Below, in pieces: positions 55,943-64,000 of a DNA stretch of 64,000 nucleotides. The notes under the pieces were generated by a model. It searched no databases, was not told the DNA's origin, and saw nothing but the letters and a program-made list of their open reading frames with translations. Source of the DNA: Sphingomonas sp. OV641 (GTDB lineage: Bacteria > Pseudomonadota > Alphaproteobacteria > Sphingomonadales > Sphingomonadaceae); contig NZ_FNZB01000003.1 of the NCBI RefSeq assembly GCF_900109205.1, positions 248,001 through 312,000 of the forward strand, given 5' to 3'. Every line of letters starts with the position of its first letter. The first letter of the stretch is position 1. The position numbers and the translations under genes were made by a program.

Positions 55943-57160
55943 TCACACCCAGGTGTCGAACCACATCCAGCGCCTGAACGCAGCGGCGTCCGCCAGCGCG
56001 CCGGCGGACAGGACCGGCAGGAAGTAGATGGCCAGCGCCAGGGCCAGCGCCACCACGAACAGGTCGATATCGCGAACTCGTGCGCGCCAGCGATCCAGCA
56101 TCAGCGCGAGCGGGATGACGATGAAGATGCTGGACGGATAGTAATAATAATAGAAGCCAAGTGACTTGGGGATCACGGCCCATATGCCAAGGCTGCCGGT
56201 CCAGAGTGAGGCGGCCGCAAACAAGCGCGGCGATCCACCGCGGACCCAGCCGATCCAGCAGCCAACCACTGCCACCAGCCCGCCCCACATGATTGCCGGA
56301 TTGCCCAAGAGCAGGATGCCGCGCAGCGCCCCATCGACCGGCTCATAGAGATACCAGATCGGCCGGATCAGCAGCGGCCATGTCCACCAGTTCGACTGAT
56401 AGGCATGCACGGGGAGCACCTGCGTCTGCCGTTCGAACATCTCGAGTTGAAAGGGGATCAATCGCGCGAGCGTCAGCGGTTCTACGCTGTAGAAGAAGGC
56501 CGGTGCAAAGGTGGCGAAATAGGTCAGCATCGACACGGTCCCAAGCACCAGGAGCGCCGGCCAGAGCGGGAGGCCGGGGAAGCGGCGTGGATCCTCGCGC
56601 TTGAACAGGAGAAAGGCGACGGCGGCAAAGGCCACATAGGGCGCGGCCAGCCATTTGCAGCCGACGGCAAGGCCGAGCAGCGCCGATGCAAGCACCCAGC
56701 GCCACCAGCCTCCGACGCGCAGGGTCCACCCAACGAAGGCGATCGCGCCGGCCAGAAAGGCAAGCATGAACCCATCCAACATCGCGATGCGTGCCTGGAC
56801 ATAGAGCGTGAAGCCAAGCAGCGTGAGTGCCGCCGTGACCAGGCTGGGCCGCACTCGCCCGGTGATCAGCCAGGCGGTGGCGAACATGGACACGACCGTC
56901 ACGCTGCCGGCAAGCGTGGACATGAAGCGCCATCCGACGGGTGTGTCCCCGAAGATGGAGATGCCCAGCGCGATCAGGATCTTGCCGAGCAAGGGATGTT
57001 CGATGTTGGCGGGGCCCGACAGGGCGATCAGGGCACGGGCCGCCGGCACATAATGGATTTCGTCAAAGACGAGAACATGCGGAACCGACAGCCGGACCAG
57101 GAACAATGCCTCGGCCAGAAGGAAGAGAAGCACGGCGAGCGGCAGCGGACGGCGCAGCAT
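55943..57160 (-). CDS. PMT/ArnT-type membrane glycosyltransferase
   Basis: A 405-residue multi-spanning protein of the dolichyl-phosphate-mannose protein mannosyltransferase family. Loop 1 has VFDEIHYVPAARALI (the catalytic acidic pair region) and IEHPLLGKILIALG with the His-Pro-Leu motif; about 11 membrane helices follow, and the C-terminus ends in MWFDTWV. It would use a polyprenyl-phosphate sugar to glycosylate proteins or lipid A. It is convergent with the GT2-GtrA gene (6-bp gap), probably one functional pair in opposite orientation. Confidence 0.9.
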   Translation of the reverse strand: MLRRPLPLAVLLFLLAEALFLVRLSVPHVLVFDEIHYVPAARALIALSGPANIEHPLLGKILIALGISIFGDTPVGWRFMSTLAGSVTVVSMFATAWLITGRVRPSLVTAALTLLGFTLYVQARIAMLDGFMLAFLAGAIAFVGWTLRVGGWWRWVLASALLGLAVGCKWLAAPYVAFAAVAFLLFKREDPRRFPGLPLWPALLVLGTVSMLTYFATFAPAFFYSVEPLTLARLIPFQLEMFERQTQVLPVHAYQSNWWTWPLLIRPIWYLYEPVDGALRGILLLGNPAIMWGGLVAVVGCWIGWVRGGSPRLFAAASLWTGSLGIWAVIPKSLGFYYYYYPSSIFIVIPLALMLDRWRARVRDIDLFVVALALALAIYFLPVLSAGALADAAAFRRWMWFDTWV

Positions 57161-57381
57161 GGGAAGCGTGCTTAGCGGTGCGTGCCTGCCGGCGATAGCT
57201 GGCGCATCTGCGAAGTCACGCGCGCTTGCACGACCGGGCAGTTCCGCCGCTGTTGGGGATAGCAGCCTGGCCGTGGCGCGGAGTGAGGCAGCAGCGTCGC
57301 ACGGGCAAAGTGTCGGCCGGCCGTTGCACGTTGCGGCGGACAGCCTTGAAAGCCGGCGACGATTGGCCGAAAGCGGGCGGC

Positions 57382-58590
57382 ATGAAACGCCGTACCGGAC
57401 AGGACCGCTCCATCACCGACACGTGGCGCCCCGCCACACGCATGATCCGCGGCGGGACCGCGCGCAGCGAATATGGGGAGACATCCGAAGCGATCTTCCT
57501 CACGTCCGGCTACAGCTATGACTGCGCGGGCGATGCCGCCGCCCGCTTCGCCGGCGAGCAGGAGGGAATGACCTATTCCCGGCTCCAGAACCCGACAGTG
57601 GAGATGCTGGAGCATCGCATCGCCATATTGGAGGGCGCCGAGGCGTGCCGCACCATGGCGAGCGGCATGGCTGCCATGACGGCGGTGCTGCTGAGCCAGC
57701 TCCAGGCAGGTGATCATGTGGTCGCCGGCCGCGCAGCCTTTGGGTCATGCCGCTGGCTGGTGGACACCCTGCTCCCCAAGTTCGGCATCACCAGCACCGT
57801 TGTCGACGCGCGCGATCCGCAGCAATTCGAAGATGCCATCCGACCGGAAACAAAGGTGTTCTTCTTCGAGACACCGGCCAACCCGACGATGGATGTGGTG
57901 GACCTGAAGGCCGTGTGCGGCATTGCGCGTGACCACGGCATCACCAGCGTGGTCGACAATGCCTTCGCCACCCCGGCGTTGCAGCGGCCGATGGAATTCG
58001 GTGCTGACGTCACCGCTTATTCCGCCACCAAGATGATGGATGGGCAAGGCCGCGTGCTGGCTGGCGCCGTGTGCGGCACCAAGGATTTCATCGACAATAC
58101 GCTGCTGCCGTTCACGCGGAATACCGGGCCGACATTGTCGCCGTTCAATGCGTGGGTCGTATTGAAGGGGTTGGAAACGCTGGATCTTCGCATTCAGCGC
58201 CAGTCGGAAAATGCGCTAAAGGTCGCGACCTTCCTGGAAGGGAGGGTGCCGAAGGTGTTGTACCCGGGACTGCCCAGCCATCCACAGCACAATCTGGCCA
58301 TGAGCCAGATGGACGCGGCCGGCCCGATCTTCGCCATGGTGCTGGATGGCGGGCGCAAGCAGGCGCACGGACTGCTCGATGCGCTGGAGCTGATCGATAT
58401 TTCGAACAACATCGGCGACTCCCGATCTTTGATGACTCATCCTGCCTCCACCACCCACAATTCGGTTGCGCCGGACAAGCGCGAGGAAATGGGCGTGACC
58501 GAAGGCATGCTTCGCCTGAACGTCGGGCTTGAGGACCCGCAGGATCTGATTGAGGATCTTGACCGGGCATTGAGGCAGGTCGGTTTGTGA
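57382..58590 (+). CDS. metZ: O-succinylhomoserine sulfhydrylase
   Basis: A 402-residue PLP enzyme of the Cys/Met gamma-family that makes homocysteine directly from O-succinylhomoserine and sulfide. The PLP Lys is in DVTAYSATKMMDGQGR, with FETPANPTMDVVDL and DNAFATPALQRPMEFG lining the site, and the C-terminal MTHPASTTHNSV motif. SEAIFLTSGYSYDCAGDAAARF is the substrate loop. ATG 57382 was chosen over longer frames upstream. The 221-bp divergent gap upstream shows GC-rich hairpins but no recognisable SAM riboswitch. Coupled to apaG. Confidence 0.93.
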   Translation: MKRRTGQDRSITDTWRPATRMIRGGTARSEYGETSEAIFLTSGYSYDCAGDAAARFAGEQEGMTYSRLQNPTVEMLEHRIAILEGAEACRTMASGMAAMTAVLLSQLQAGDHVVAGRAAFGSCRWLVDTLLPKFGITSTVVDARDPQQFEDAIRPETKVFFFETPANPTMDVVDLKAVCGIARDHGITSVVDNAFATPALQRPMEFGADVTAYSATKMMDGQGRVLAGAVCGTKDFIDNTLLPFTRNTGPTLSPFNAWVVLKGLETLDLRIQRQSENALKVATFLEGRVPKVLYPGLPSHPQHNLAMSQMDAAGPIFAMVLDGGRKQAHGLLDALELIDISNNIGDSRSLMTHPASTTHNSVAPDKREEMGVTEGMLRLNVGLEDPQDLIEDLDRALRQVGL

Positions 58591-58985
58591 AGGCGTTCTT
58601 CCCCTCGTCAGAAACGACGCGGGGGGTCACCGTGCGCGTGTCCGTCAGCTACTTGCCCGAACAGTCCGAGCCGACGCGGGGGCGCTGGTTCTGGGCCTAT
58701 CACATCCGGCTGGAGAATGACGGGGATCAGGCCGTTCAGTTGCTGACCCGGCACTGGATTATCACCGACGGCCGCGGCGCGCGCCATTCGGTGGAAGGCG
58801 AGGGCGTCGTGGGCGAGCAACCGTTGATCGCGCCCGGCGCCAGCTATGATTATGTGTCAGGCTGCCCGCTGGCGACGCCGTCGGGATCCATGCAGGGCAG
58901 CTATCGCATGATCGGCGAGGACGGATCTTTGTTCGACGTTGCCATTCCGAAGTTCACGCTGATCGCGCCCGCCGTTGCGGGGTAA
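58587..58985 (+). CDS. apaG: ApaG-domain protein
   Basis: A 132-residue beta-sandwich protein; in other bacteria apaG loss raises Co2+/Mg2+ tolerance changes, and the true role is unclear. VRVSVSYLPEQSEPTRGRWFWAYHIRLENDGDQAVQLLTRHWIITDGRG and VVGEQPLIAPGASYDYVSGCPLATPSGSMQGSYRM are the family's hallmark segments. Starts at GTG 58587 inside the metZ stop (GTGA), so coupled. Confidence 0.93.
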   Translation: MKAFFPSSETTRGVTVRVSVSYLPEQSEPTRGRWFWAYHIRLENDGDQAVQLLTRHWIITDGRGARHSVEGEGVVGEQPLIAPGASYDYVSGCPLATPSGSMQGSYRMIGEDGSLFDVAIPKFTLIAPAVAG

Positions 58986-59093
58986 TTCGCCGCTGCCGCT
59001 TGCGGGCGGGATGCGGGGAAGGCATGTCGCGCGCATGGTGATAAGCCTTCGACCCGAGATTGTTTGCCTGACGCCGCACCAGGGCGTGGCGCG

Positions 59094-59885
59094 GTGAAGC
59101 GTACGCACCTTCCGCTGAACGGCCTGCGCGTGCTGGATGCCGCCGCGCGCCATCTGTCGTTCACCCGCGCGGCCGACGAACTGGCGGTGACGCCGGCGGC
59201 AGTGGGCCAGCAGATCCGCGCGCTGGAAGATACGCTGGGGGTGGTGTTGTTTCGGCGCACGACCAAGGGGCTGGAGCTGACCCCCGAAGGCGAGGCCGGT
59301 CTCTCAGCGCTGCGCCATGGCTTTCTCCAGTTCGAGGAAGCCGTGCGGGCGATGCAGGCTGGCCAGTCCTCCAAATCGCTGACCATCGCCGCGCCGCGCG
59401 ATCTGACGGAGAAGTGGCTGCTTCCGCGTCTGGCCGAAATCGCCCGTGCGGATGGCGACCTGCGTTTCGTGCTGGTCGCTGCCGATGCACCGCCCGACTT
59501 TACGGAGGCCAACCTCGACCTGGCTGTGACCTGGGGCGACGGGCCCGGCGTTCACGAGGGCGAGGCGATCGAGAGCGAGGGCATGGTGACGATCGAGCGC
59601 GCTGGCGGCGGGGCGGAGGCGGTTATCGCCTGGCCCGGCAGCGGCAGCGAGGACGGCGGCGCGCTGATCCGGGTGGGCGATGCCGGGCTGGCGCTTGATG
59701 CCGCCGCGCAAGGCCTGGGCCGGGCGACCGTGCCCGAACTGCTCGCGGCACGCGACCTTGCCGAGGGCCGCGTGACGGCCGTGGGGGAGCCGCGGCCGTC
59801 TCGGCTCGGCTATTGGCTGGTCGCGCCGCTGCCGCAATGGCGCCAGCAGAAGGTGCAGGCGCTGGTCGAGGCACTCGCCGGTTGA
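59094..59885 (+). CDS. LysR-type transcriptional regulator (GcvA-like)
   Basis: A 263-residue LysR regulator. The winged-helix part LPLNGLRVLDAAARHLSFTRAADELAVTPAAVGQQIRALEDTLGVVLFRR is very close to the GcvA/AmpR subgroup. The effector domain from about residue 90 (LTIAAPRDLTEKWLLPRLAEI) is shorter than usual, about 165 residues. The likely start is GTG 59094 (MKRTHLPLNGLR). The regulated genes are not obvious; it is directly upstream of a GNAT gene on the same strand. Confidence 0.9.
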   Translation: MKRTHLPLNGLRVLDAAARHLSFTRAADELAVTPAAVGQQIRALEDTLGVVLFRRTTKGLELTPEGEAGLSALRHGFLQFEEAVRAMQAGQSSKSLTIAAPRDLTEKWLLPRLAEIARADGDLRFVLVAADAPPDFTEANLDLAVTWGDGPGVHEGEAIESEGMVTIERAGGGAEAVIAWPGSGSEDGGALIRVGDAGLALDAAAQGLGRATVPELLAARDLAEGRVTAVGEPRPSRLGYWLVAPLPQWRQQKVQALVEALAG

Positions 59886-59892
59886 CCCGGGC

Positions 59893-60444
59893 GTGAGGGC
59901 CGAACCCTTTTCGAGCGATCGCCTGACCATGCGGATGCCGACGCTCGCCGATGCGCCGGCGCTGCACGAAGCATATTGCGATCCGGAGGTGATGCGCTTC
60001 TGGTCGAGCCCGCCGCACGGATCGATGCAGGAGACGATTGCCTATGTGACGCCCCACGCCAACGATCAATGGCGCCAGTGGGTGATCGTGGACAAGACGA
60101 ACGGCAGGGCGATCGGCACGCTGGCCGCGGGCGAGCGGCGCCGCGGCGTGATGGAGATCGGCTATCTCCTTTCCGCTGCTGCTTCCGGGCGAGGTCTTGG
60201 TCGCGAGGCGGTCAGCGCGCTGATCGATCAGCTGTTTGCCGAGGGGGCCCGGCGGGTTTTCGCCGACACCGATCCCGAAAACGCACGGTCAATCGCGCTG
60301 CTGCTGCGCCTGGGCTTTCAGCGCGAGGCCCTGCTGCGCGCGGAATGGGAGACCCATCTGGGCGTGCGGGACAGCGTGATCTGGGGCTTGCTGCGGGACG
60401 AATGGCAGTCTTCTTCTTCGCGGCGGATAGCAACGCGGGGGTGA
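59893..60444 (+). CDS. GNAT acetyltransferase (RimJ/RimL type)
   Basis: A 183-residue N-acetyltransferase of the GNAT_3 group. FSSDRLTMRMPTLADAPALHEAYCDPEVMRFW opens as RimJ/RimL-like proteins do; acetyl-CoA binding is in EIGYLLSAAASGRGLGREAV (R-x-x-G-x-G/A), and NARSIALLLRLGFQREALLRAEW closes. The GTG at 59893 is eight bases after the LysR stop. Substrate unknown (ribosomal protein, antibiotic or small molecule). Confidence 0.88.
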   Translation: MRAEPFSSDRLTMRMPTLADAPALHEAYCDPEVMRFWSSPPHGSMQETIAYVTPHANDQWRQWVIVDKTNGRAIGTLAAGERRRGVMEIGYLLSAAASGRGLGREAVSALIDQLFAEGARRVFADTDPENARSIALLLRLGFQREALLRAEWETHLGVRDSVIWGLLRDEWQSSSSRRIATRG

Positions 60445-60476
60445 TCCGGCCGGCGCGATCGGCGTAAGGAAGGCGC

Positions 60477-61850
60477 GTGACCGACGATCCGATACCTGCC
60501 CGCACCCGCCGACCCTGGACCCCGAGGCGCGTGCGCGCACTGCTTCGCTCGAGCGGACCGACATCAATCCTGTTCCGTCGGCGTATCGCGGTGATCACGG
60601 GCGCGGTGGTGATCGGCGTGGTGGCCGTTTTGTTCGCCAAGGCATCCGACGAAATGGGGCTGGTGTTCGAGCGCTTCGTGCGGCGCTGGCCCTGGGCACC
60701 GCTTGTCACGACGCCGCTGGGGTTCATGGCATTGGTGTGGATCACGCGCCGCTGGGCACCTCTGGCTCGAGGATCCGGCATTCCGCAGGTGATGGCGGCG
60801 CGCAACGATCCGGCAGGGGCCGCACGCGGGCTGATCGCTGTGCGCACGGTGCTCGCCAAGGCGCTGCTGACCATGGGCGCCGTGCTGTGCGGGGCCAGCG
60901 TGGGGCGTGAGGGGCCGACGGTGCAGCTTGCGGCGGCTGTGATGAACCTCAGCCATCGCCTGACGCGGGTGGCGTTGCGCAGCACGGTGGTGATCGCGGG
61001 CGGCGCGGCGGGTGTTGCGGCGGCGTTCAACACGCCGCTCGCGGGCGTGCTGTTCGCCATCGAGGAGCTGGCCGCCCGCTACGAGCAGCGCATGACGCTG
61101 ATGGTGCTGTCCTCCATCGTGATCGCCGGCATGGTGGCACAGAGCCTCGCGGGCGATTACGTCTATTTCGGCGTGATCGGAGCGCATATGCCAATCGCAA
61201 GCGCGCTGGTGGTAGTGCCCATCGCGGGCGTGGGCGGCGGACTGGCGGGCGGATTGTTCGCGCGCGCGATGCTTGCCCTGGCGGACGGGCGCCACCGGGT
61301 GACCCGCTGGAGCAAGGCACGACCGGTGGTGTTCGCCGGGCTGTGCGGTCTGGTAGTCGCCGGGCTTGGTGTAGCGACCGGGCTGACCTGGGGCACCGGT
61401 TATGGCGCAGCGCGGGCGATGATCACCGGAGCCGATGCCCCTTTGTGGTTCGGCCCCGCGAAGTTCCTAGCGACACTAGCCACCGCAGTCGCAGGGCTGC
61501 CCGGTGGCATCTTCGCGCCGAGCCTCGCGGTCGGAGCGGGATTCGGAAATCTCCTGCATGCGCTGTTCCCAGGCGACTCGGTGCAGGCCGTAGTGATCCT
61601 GGGCATGGTGGCCTATTTCACCGGCGTGGTTCGCGCGCCGCTGACCGCCGTGATCATTCTGTCCGAAACGACAGCGAGCCGTGGCCTGATGCTGCCGATG
61701 TTCGCGGCGGCGTTCCTGGCTGACGGGGCGAGCCGGGCAGTGTGCCGCGAGAAGCTGTACCATGGCCTGTCGCGGACATTCGTCGCGAGCAAGCCCGAGC
61801 GTTCAGCGACGAGCGTGGAGCGGCAACCGGCAGAAACCTCAGGCCGCTAG
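60477..61850 (+). CDS. ClC-type chloride channel/transporter
   Basis: A 457-residue inner-membrane ClC protein. Ion-site motifs are intact: GSGIPQV (Ser of the central site), [13 protein letters not shown] with the gating Glu, and [17 protein letters not shown]. The internal proton Glu region is [16 protein letters not shown]. With the gating Glu present it may be a Cl-/H+ exchanger. Ribosome site AAGGAAGG precedes GTG 60477. Its last 12 bases overlap the convergent PAS/MCP gene. Confidence 0.93.
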   Translation: MTDDPIPARTRRPWTPRRVRALLRSSGPTSILFRRRIAVITGAVVIGVVAVLFAKASDEMGLVFERFVRRWPWAPLVTTPLGFMALVWITRRWAPLARGSGIPQVMAARNDPAGAARGLIAVRTVLAKALLTMGAVLCGASVGREGPTVQLAAAVMNLSHRLTRVALRSTVVIAGGAAGVAAAFNTPLAGVLFAIEELAARYEQRMTLMVLSSIVIAGMVAQSLAGDYVYFGVIGAHMPIASALVVVPIAGVGGGLAGGLFARAMLALADGRHRVTRWSKARPVVFAGLCGLVVAGLGVATGLTWGTGYGAARAMITGADAPLWFGPAKFLATLATAVAGLPGGIFAPSLAVGAGFGNLLHALFPGDSVQAVVILGMVAYFTGVVRAPLTAVIILSETTASRGLMLPMFAAAFLADGASRAVCREKLYHGLSRTFVASKPERSATSVERQPAETSGR

Positions 61851-62936
61851 CTGGTCCCGCGCGGGGCTTGCGATGGCAGATCGCGATTTTGCCCGGTCGC
61901 TCATCATCCCCGCCGCCCTTTCGGTGGCAAGGCGCGTTTCAGCGGAGAGCTTCTTCACCTCCTGCGCGACGACGGCGAAACCGCGACCTGCGTCTCCCGC
62001 GCGTGCCGCCTCGATCGCAGCATTGAGCGCCAGGAGGTTCGTCTGCGAGGCGATGTTGTTGATGGTGGAAACGATCGCCGCCATCTGCTCGAGCGTGACC
62101 TGTAGCTCGACGCCGCGCGCTTCGAGCTCGCAGCGGATGCGTTCGCAATCGGCCAGCCGCGACATCACTTCCTGTTCGAGGCTCATCTCCCGCGTGATGT
62201 CGCTCGCGATCTTGACGATCTTGCGCGGGCGACCGTCGGCGTCGAGGATCGGATTGTAAGTAGCCTGGATCCATACCTCGCGCCCGGCACGATCGCGGCG
62301 CCTATACCGGCCCGCGTCGAACTCACCGCGGCCGAGACGCTCCCAGAACTGACGATAGTCGGACGACTGCACCAGTTCGGCGTCGCAGAGCATATTGTGG
62401 TGTCGCCCGACGAGATCGGCCGCGCGATAGCCGAAGATGGCGAGGAAATTGTCGTTGGCGGTAAGGATGGTGCCGTTGAGCGCGAATTCGATCGTCGCCT
62501 GACTGCGGTCAATCGCGTCAATCTTGCCGTTGGTCTCTGCGGTGCGCAGCTTGGCCTCGGTCACATCCGCGGCGATTTTCAGCACACGCCGCGGACGGCC
62601 TTCACCATCGAAGACCGGATTGTAGGTGGCCTGAAGCCACACCTCGCGCTCGTTCTTGCCGCGGCGCTTGTATTCGCCGGTGTCGAACTCGCCCCGGCCC
62701 AGCTTGGCCCAGAATGCTTTGTAGGATGGGGAGGCGGAATAATCGTCGGCGCAGAATATGCGGTGATGCTGGCCAACGATCTCGTGCAGGGCGTAGCCGG
62801 TCGCCGACAGGAACAGATCATTGGCCCAGATGATCGTGCCGTCCAGTTCGAATTCAATCACCGCTTGCGACCGGCACACGGCTTGCCAGGCGGATTGGCT
62901 GTCATTGCTACTGATGATCTTCGACAGCTCAGACAC
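61839..62936 (-). CDS. Soluble PAS-PAS-MCP signalling protein (BdlA-like)
   Basis: A 365-residue protein without signal or membrane helix. Two tandem PAS domains (about residues 17-125 and 140-248) each contain the same motif pair, such as [20 protein letters not shown] and [20 protein letters not shown], i.e. an internal duplication. A short MCP signalling hairpin follows, with the conserved [37 protein letters not shown]. The methylation helices are largely absent. This is the BdlA (biofilm dispersion) plan, a cytosolic redox or oxygen sensor. GTG 62936 with a GGGGAAG ribosome site is preferred over ATG 62975. Near no other chemotaxis gene. Confidence 0.87.
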   Translation of the reverse strand: MSELSKIISSNDSQSAWQAVCRSQAVIEFELDGTIIWANDLFLSATGYALHEIVGQHHRIFCADDYSASPSYKAFWAKLGRGEFDTGEYKRRGKNEREVWLQATYNPVFDGEGRPRRVLKIAADVTEAKLRTAETNGKIDAIDRSQATIEFALNGTILTANDNFLAIFGYRAADLVGRHHNMLCDAELVQSSDYRQFWERLGRGEFDAGRYRRRDRAGREVWIQATYNPILDADGRPRKIVKIASDITREMSLEQEVMSRLADCERIRCELEARGVELQVTLEQMAAIVSTINNIASQTNLLALNAAIEAARAGDAGRGFAVVAQEVKKLSAETRLATERAAGMMSDRAKSRSAIASPARDQLAA

Positions 62937-63093
62937 CGTTACTTCCCCGATCCACCTGCAAATTATGTAGTGCAATGGTAAAGGACTGGTGTTCCGACGC
63001 GCCTGATCAAGATCAATGCTCGGCTACGTGCAACAGCAATGATGCAAGTTACGTAGAAATAGAACGCGATATGACTTCAGTGTTGCTGCCAAC

Positions 63094-63125
63094 AAAAAGC
63101 CCCGCCGGATTGCGCCGGCGGGGCT
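63094..63125 (-). terminator. Intrinsic terminator of the rpoBC operon
   Basis: On the minus strand AGCCCCGCCGG / CCGGCGGGGCT (63125-63098) with a 6-base loop is followed by TTTTT (63098-63094). About 26 bases after the rpoC stop. Confidence 0.93.
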
Positions 63126-63150
63126 GATTGCATCAGGCTGATCCGAAAGA

Positions 63151-64000
<850 letters not shown>

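Noticed and set aside
57160..57381. SAM-type riboswitch before metZ
   Set aside because: The gap has GC-rich hairpins and a GAAAGCGGGCGG tail that loosely recalls SAM-II, but the conserved core (GCTAAA and the fixed loop bases) is absent.

Overview
The window is chromosomal DNA from a GC-rich alphaproteobacterium, most likely a Sphingomonas-like member of the Sphingomonadaceae. This rests on family-level recognition, not a database search. Supporting signs are a class I lysyl-tRNA synthetase, a CrtZ carotene hydroxylase, a TorF/Gcw_chp porin-like protein, a RibB fused to a degenerate RibA domain, promoters of the EcfG (GGAAC...GTT) type, a sigma-54 promoter before the P-II/glutamine synthetase pair, and many secreted peptidases. 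I see no rRNA, tRNA, CRISPR array, insertion sequence or prophage. Genes are densely packed, often with ATGA/GTGA start-stop overlaps.

Layout. 1-3.0 kb: minus-strand M20 hydrolase plus lipoprotein, and ferredoxin-NADP reductase with a small partner. 3.0-7.4 kb: uvrB, a PRC-barrel protein, a lipoprotein, a 460-bp highly structured region with an 18-codon ORF behind an extraordinarily long Shine-Dalgarno, then a secreted cyclophilin. 7.6-13.7 kb: M19 dipeptidase, HDAC-like deacetylase, SRAP protein, lysK, crtZ, PilZ protein. 13.8-21.1 kb: prs, gltX, tonB, then the riboflavin operon ribD-ribE-ribB(X)-CYTH-ribH. 21.2-26.3 kb: bestrophin-like channel, cytochrome P450 with an operator-like palindrome, and a PepSY / response regulator / histidine kinase locus with a small membrane-protein gene placed antisense between regulator and kinase. 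26.4-33 kb: M20 peptidase, secreted unknown, TorF protein, flavin oxidoreductase, diguanylate cyclase, CinA-like protein, map. 33-38.6 kb: PQQ quinohemoprotein dehydrogenase, glnB-glnA, nitroreductase, DUF486. 38.7-44.1 kb: a lipoprotein with a lysozyme-inhibitor-like domain, a very acidic protein, a 2OG-Fe(II) oxygenase, two L,D-transpeptidases, chorismate mutase, rpsD. 44.2-50.3 kb: S9 and M28 peptidases, agmatine deiminase, purB. 50.4-55.9 kb: EF-hand protein, polysaccharide deacetylase plus acetyltransferase, recO, leuB, GT2-GtrA glycosyltransferase. 56-64 kb: PMT-type glycosyltransferase, metZ-apaG, LysR regulator, GNAT, ClC channel, soluble PAS-PAS-MCP protein, and the 3' end of rpoC.

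Most of the window is housekeeping metabolism, translation, envelope maintenance and extracellular peptide scavenging. No defence or secretion system was recognised. The best candidate for something undescribed is the structured segment at about 6.36-6.76 kb. It combines a 15-nt complement of the expected 16S rRNA 3' end, a mini-ORF, strong hairpins and an internal anti-Shine-Dalgarno mimic. Secondary leads are the antisense membrane gene in the two-component locus, four GGAAC/GTT promoter-like sites in front of envelope or stress genes, and the lysozyme-inhibitor-like lipoprotein coupled to an acidic protein.
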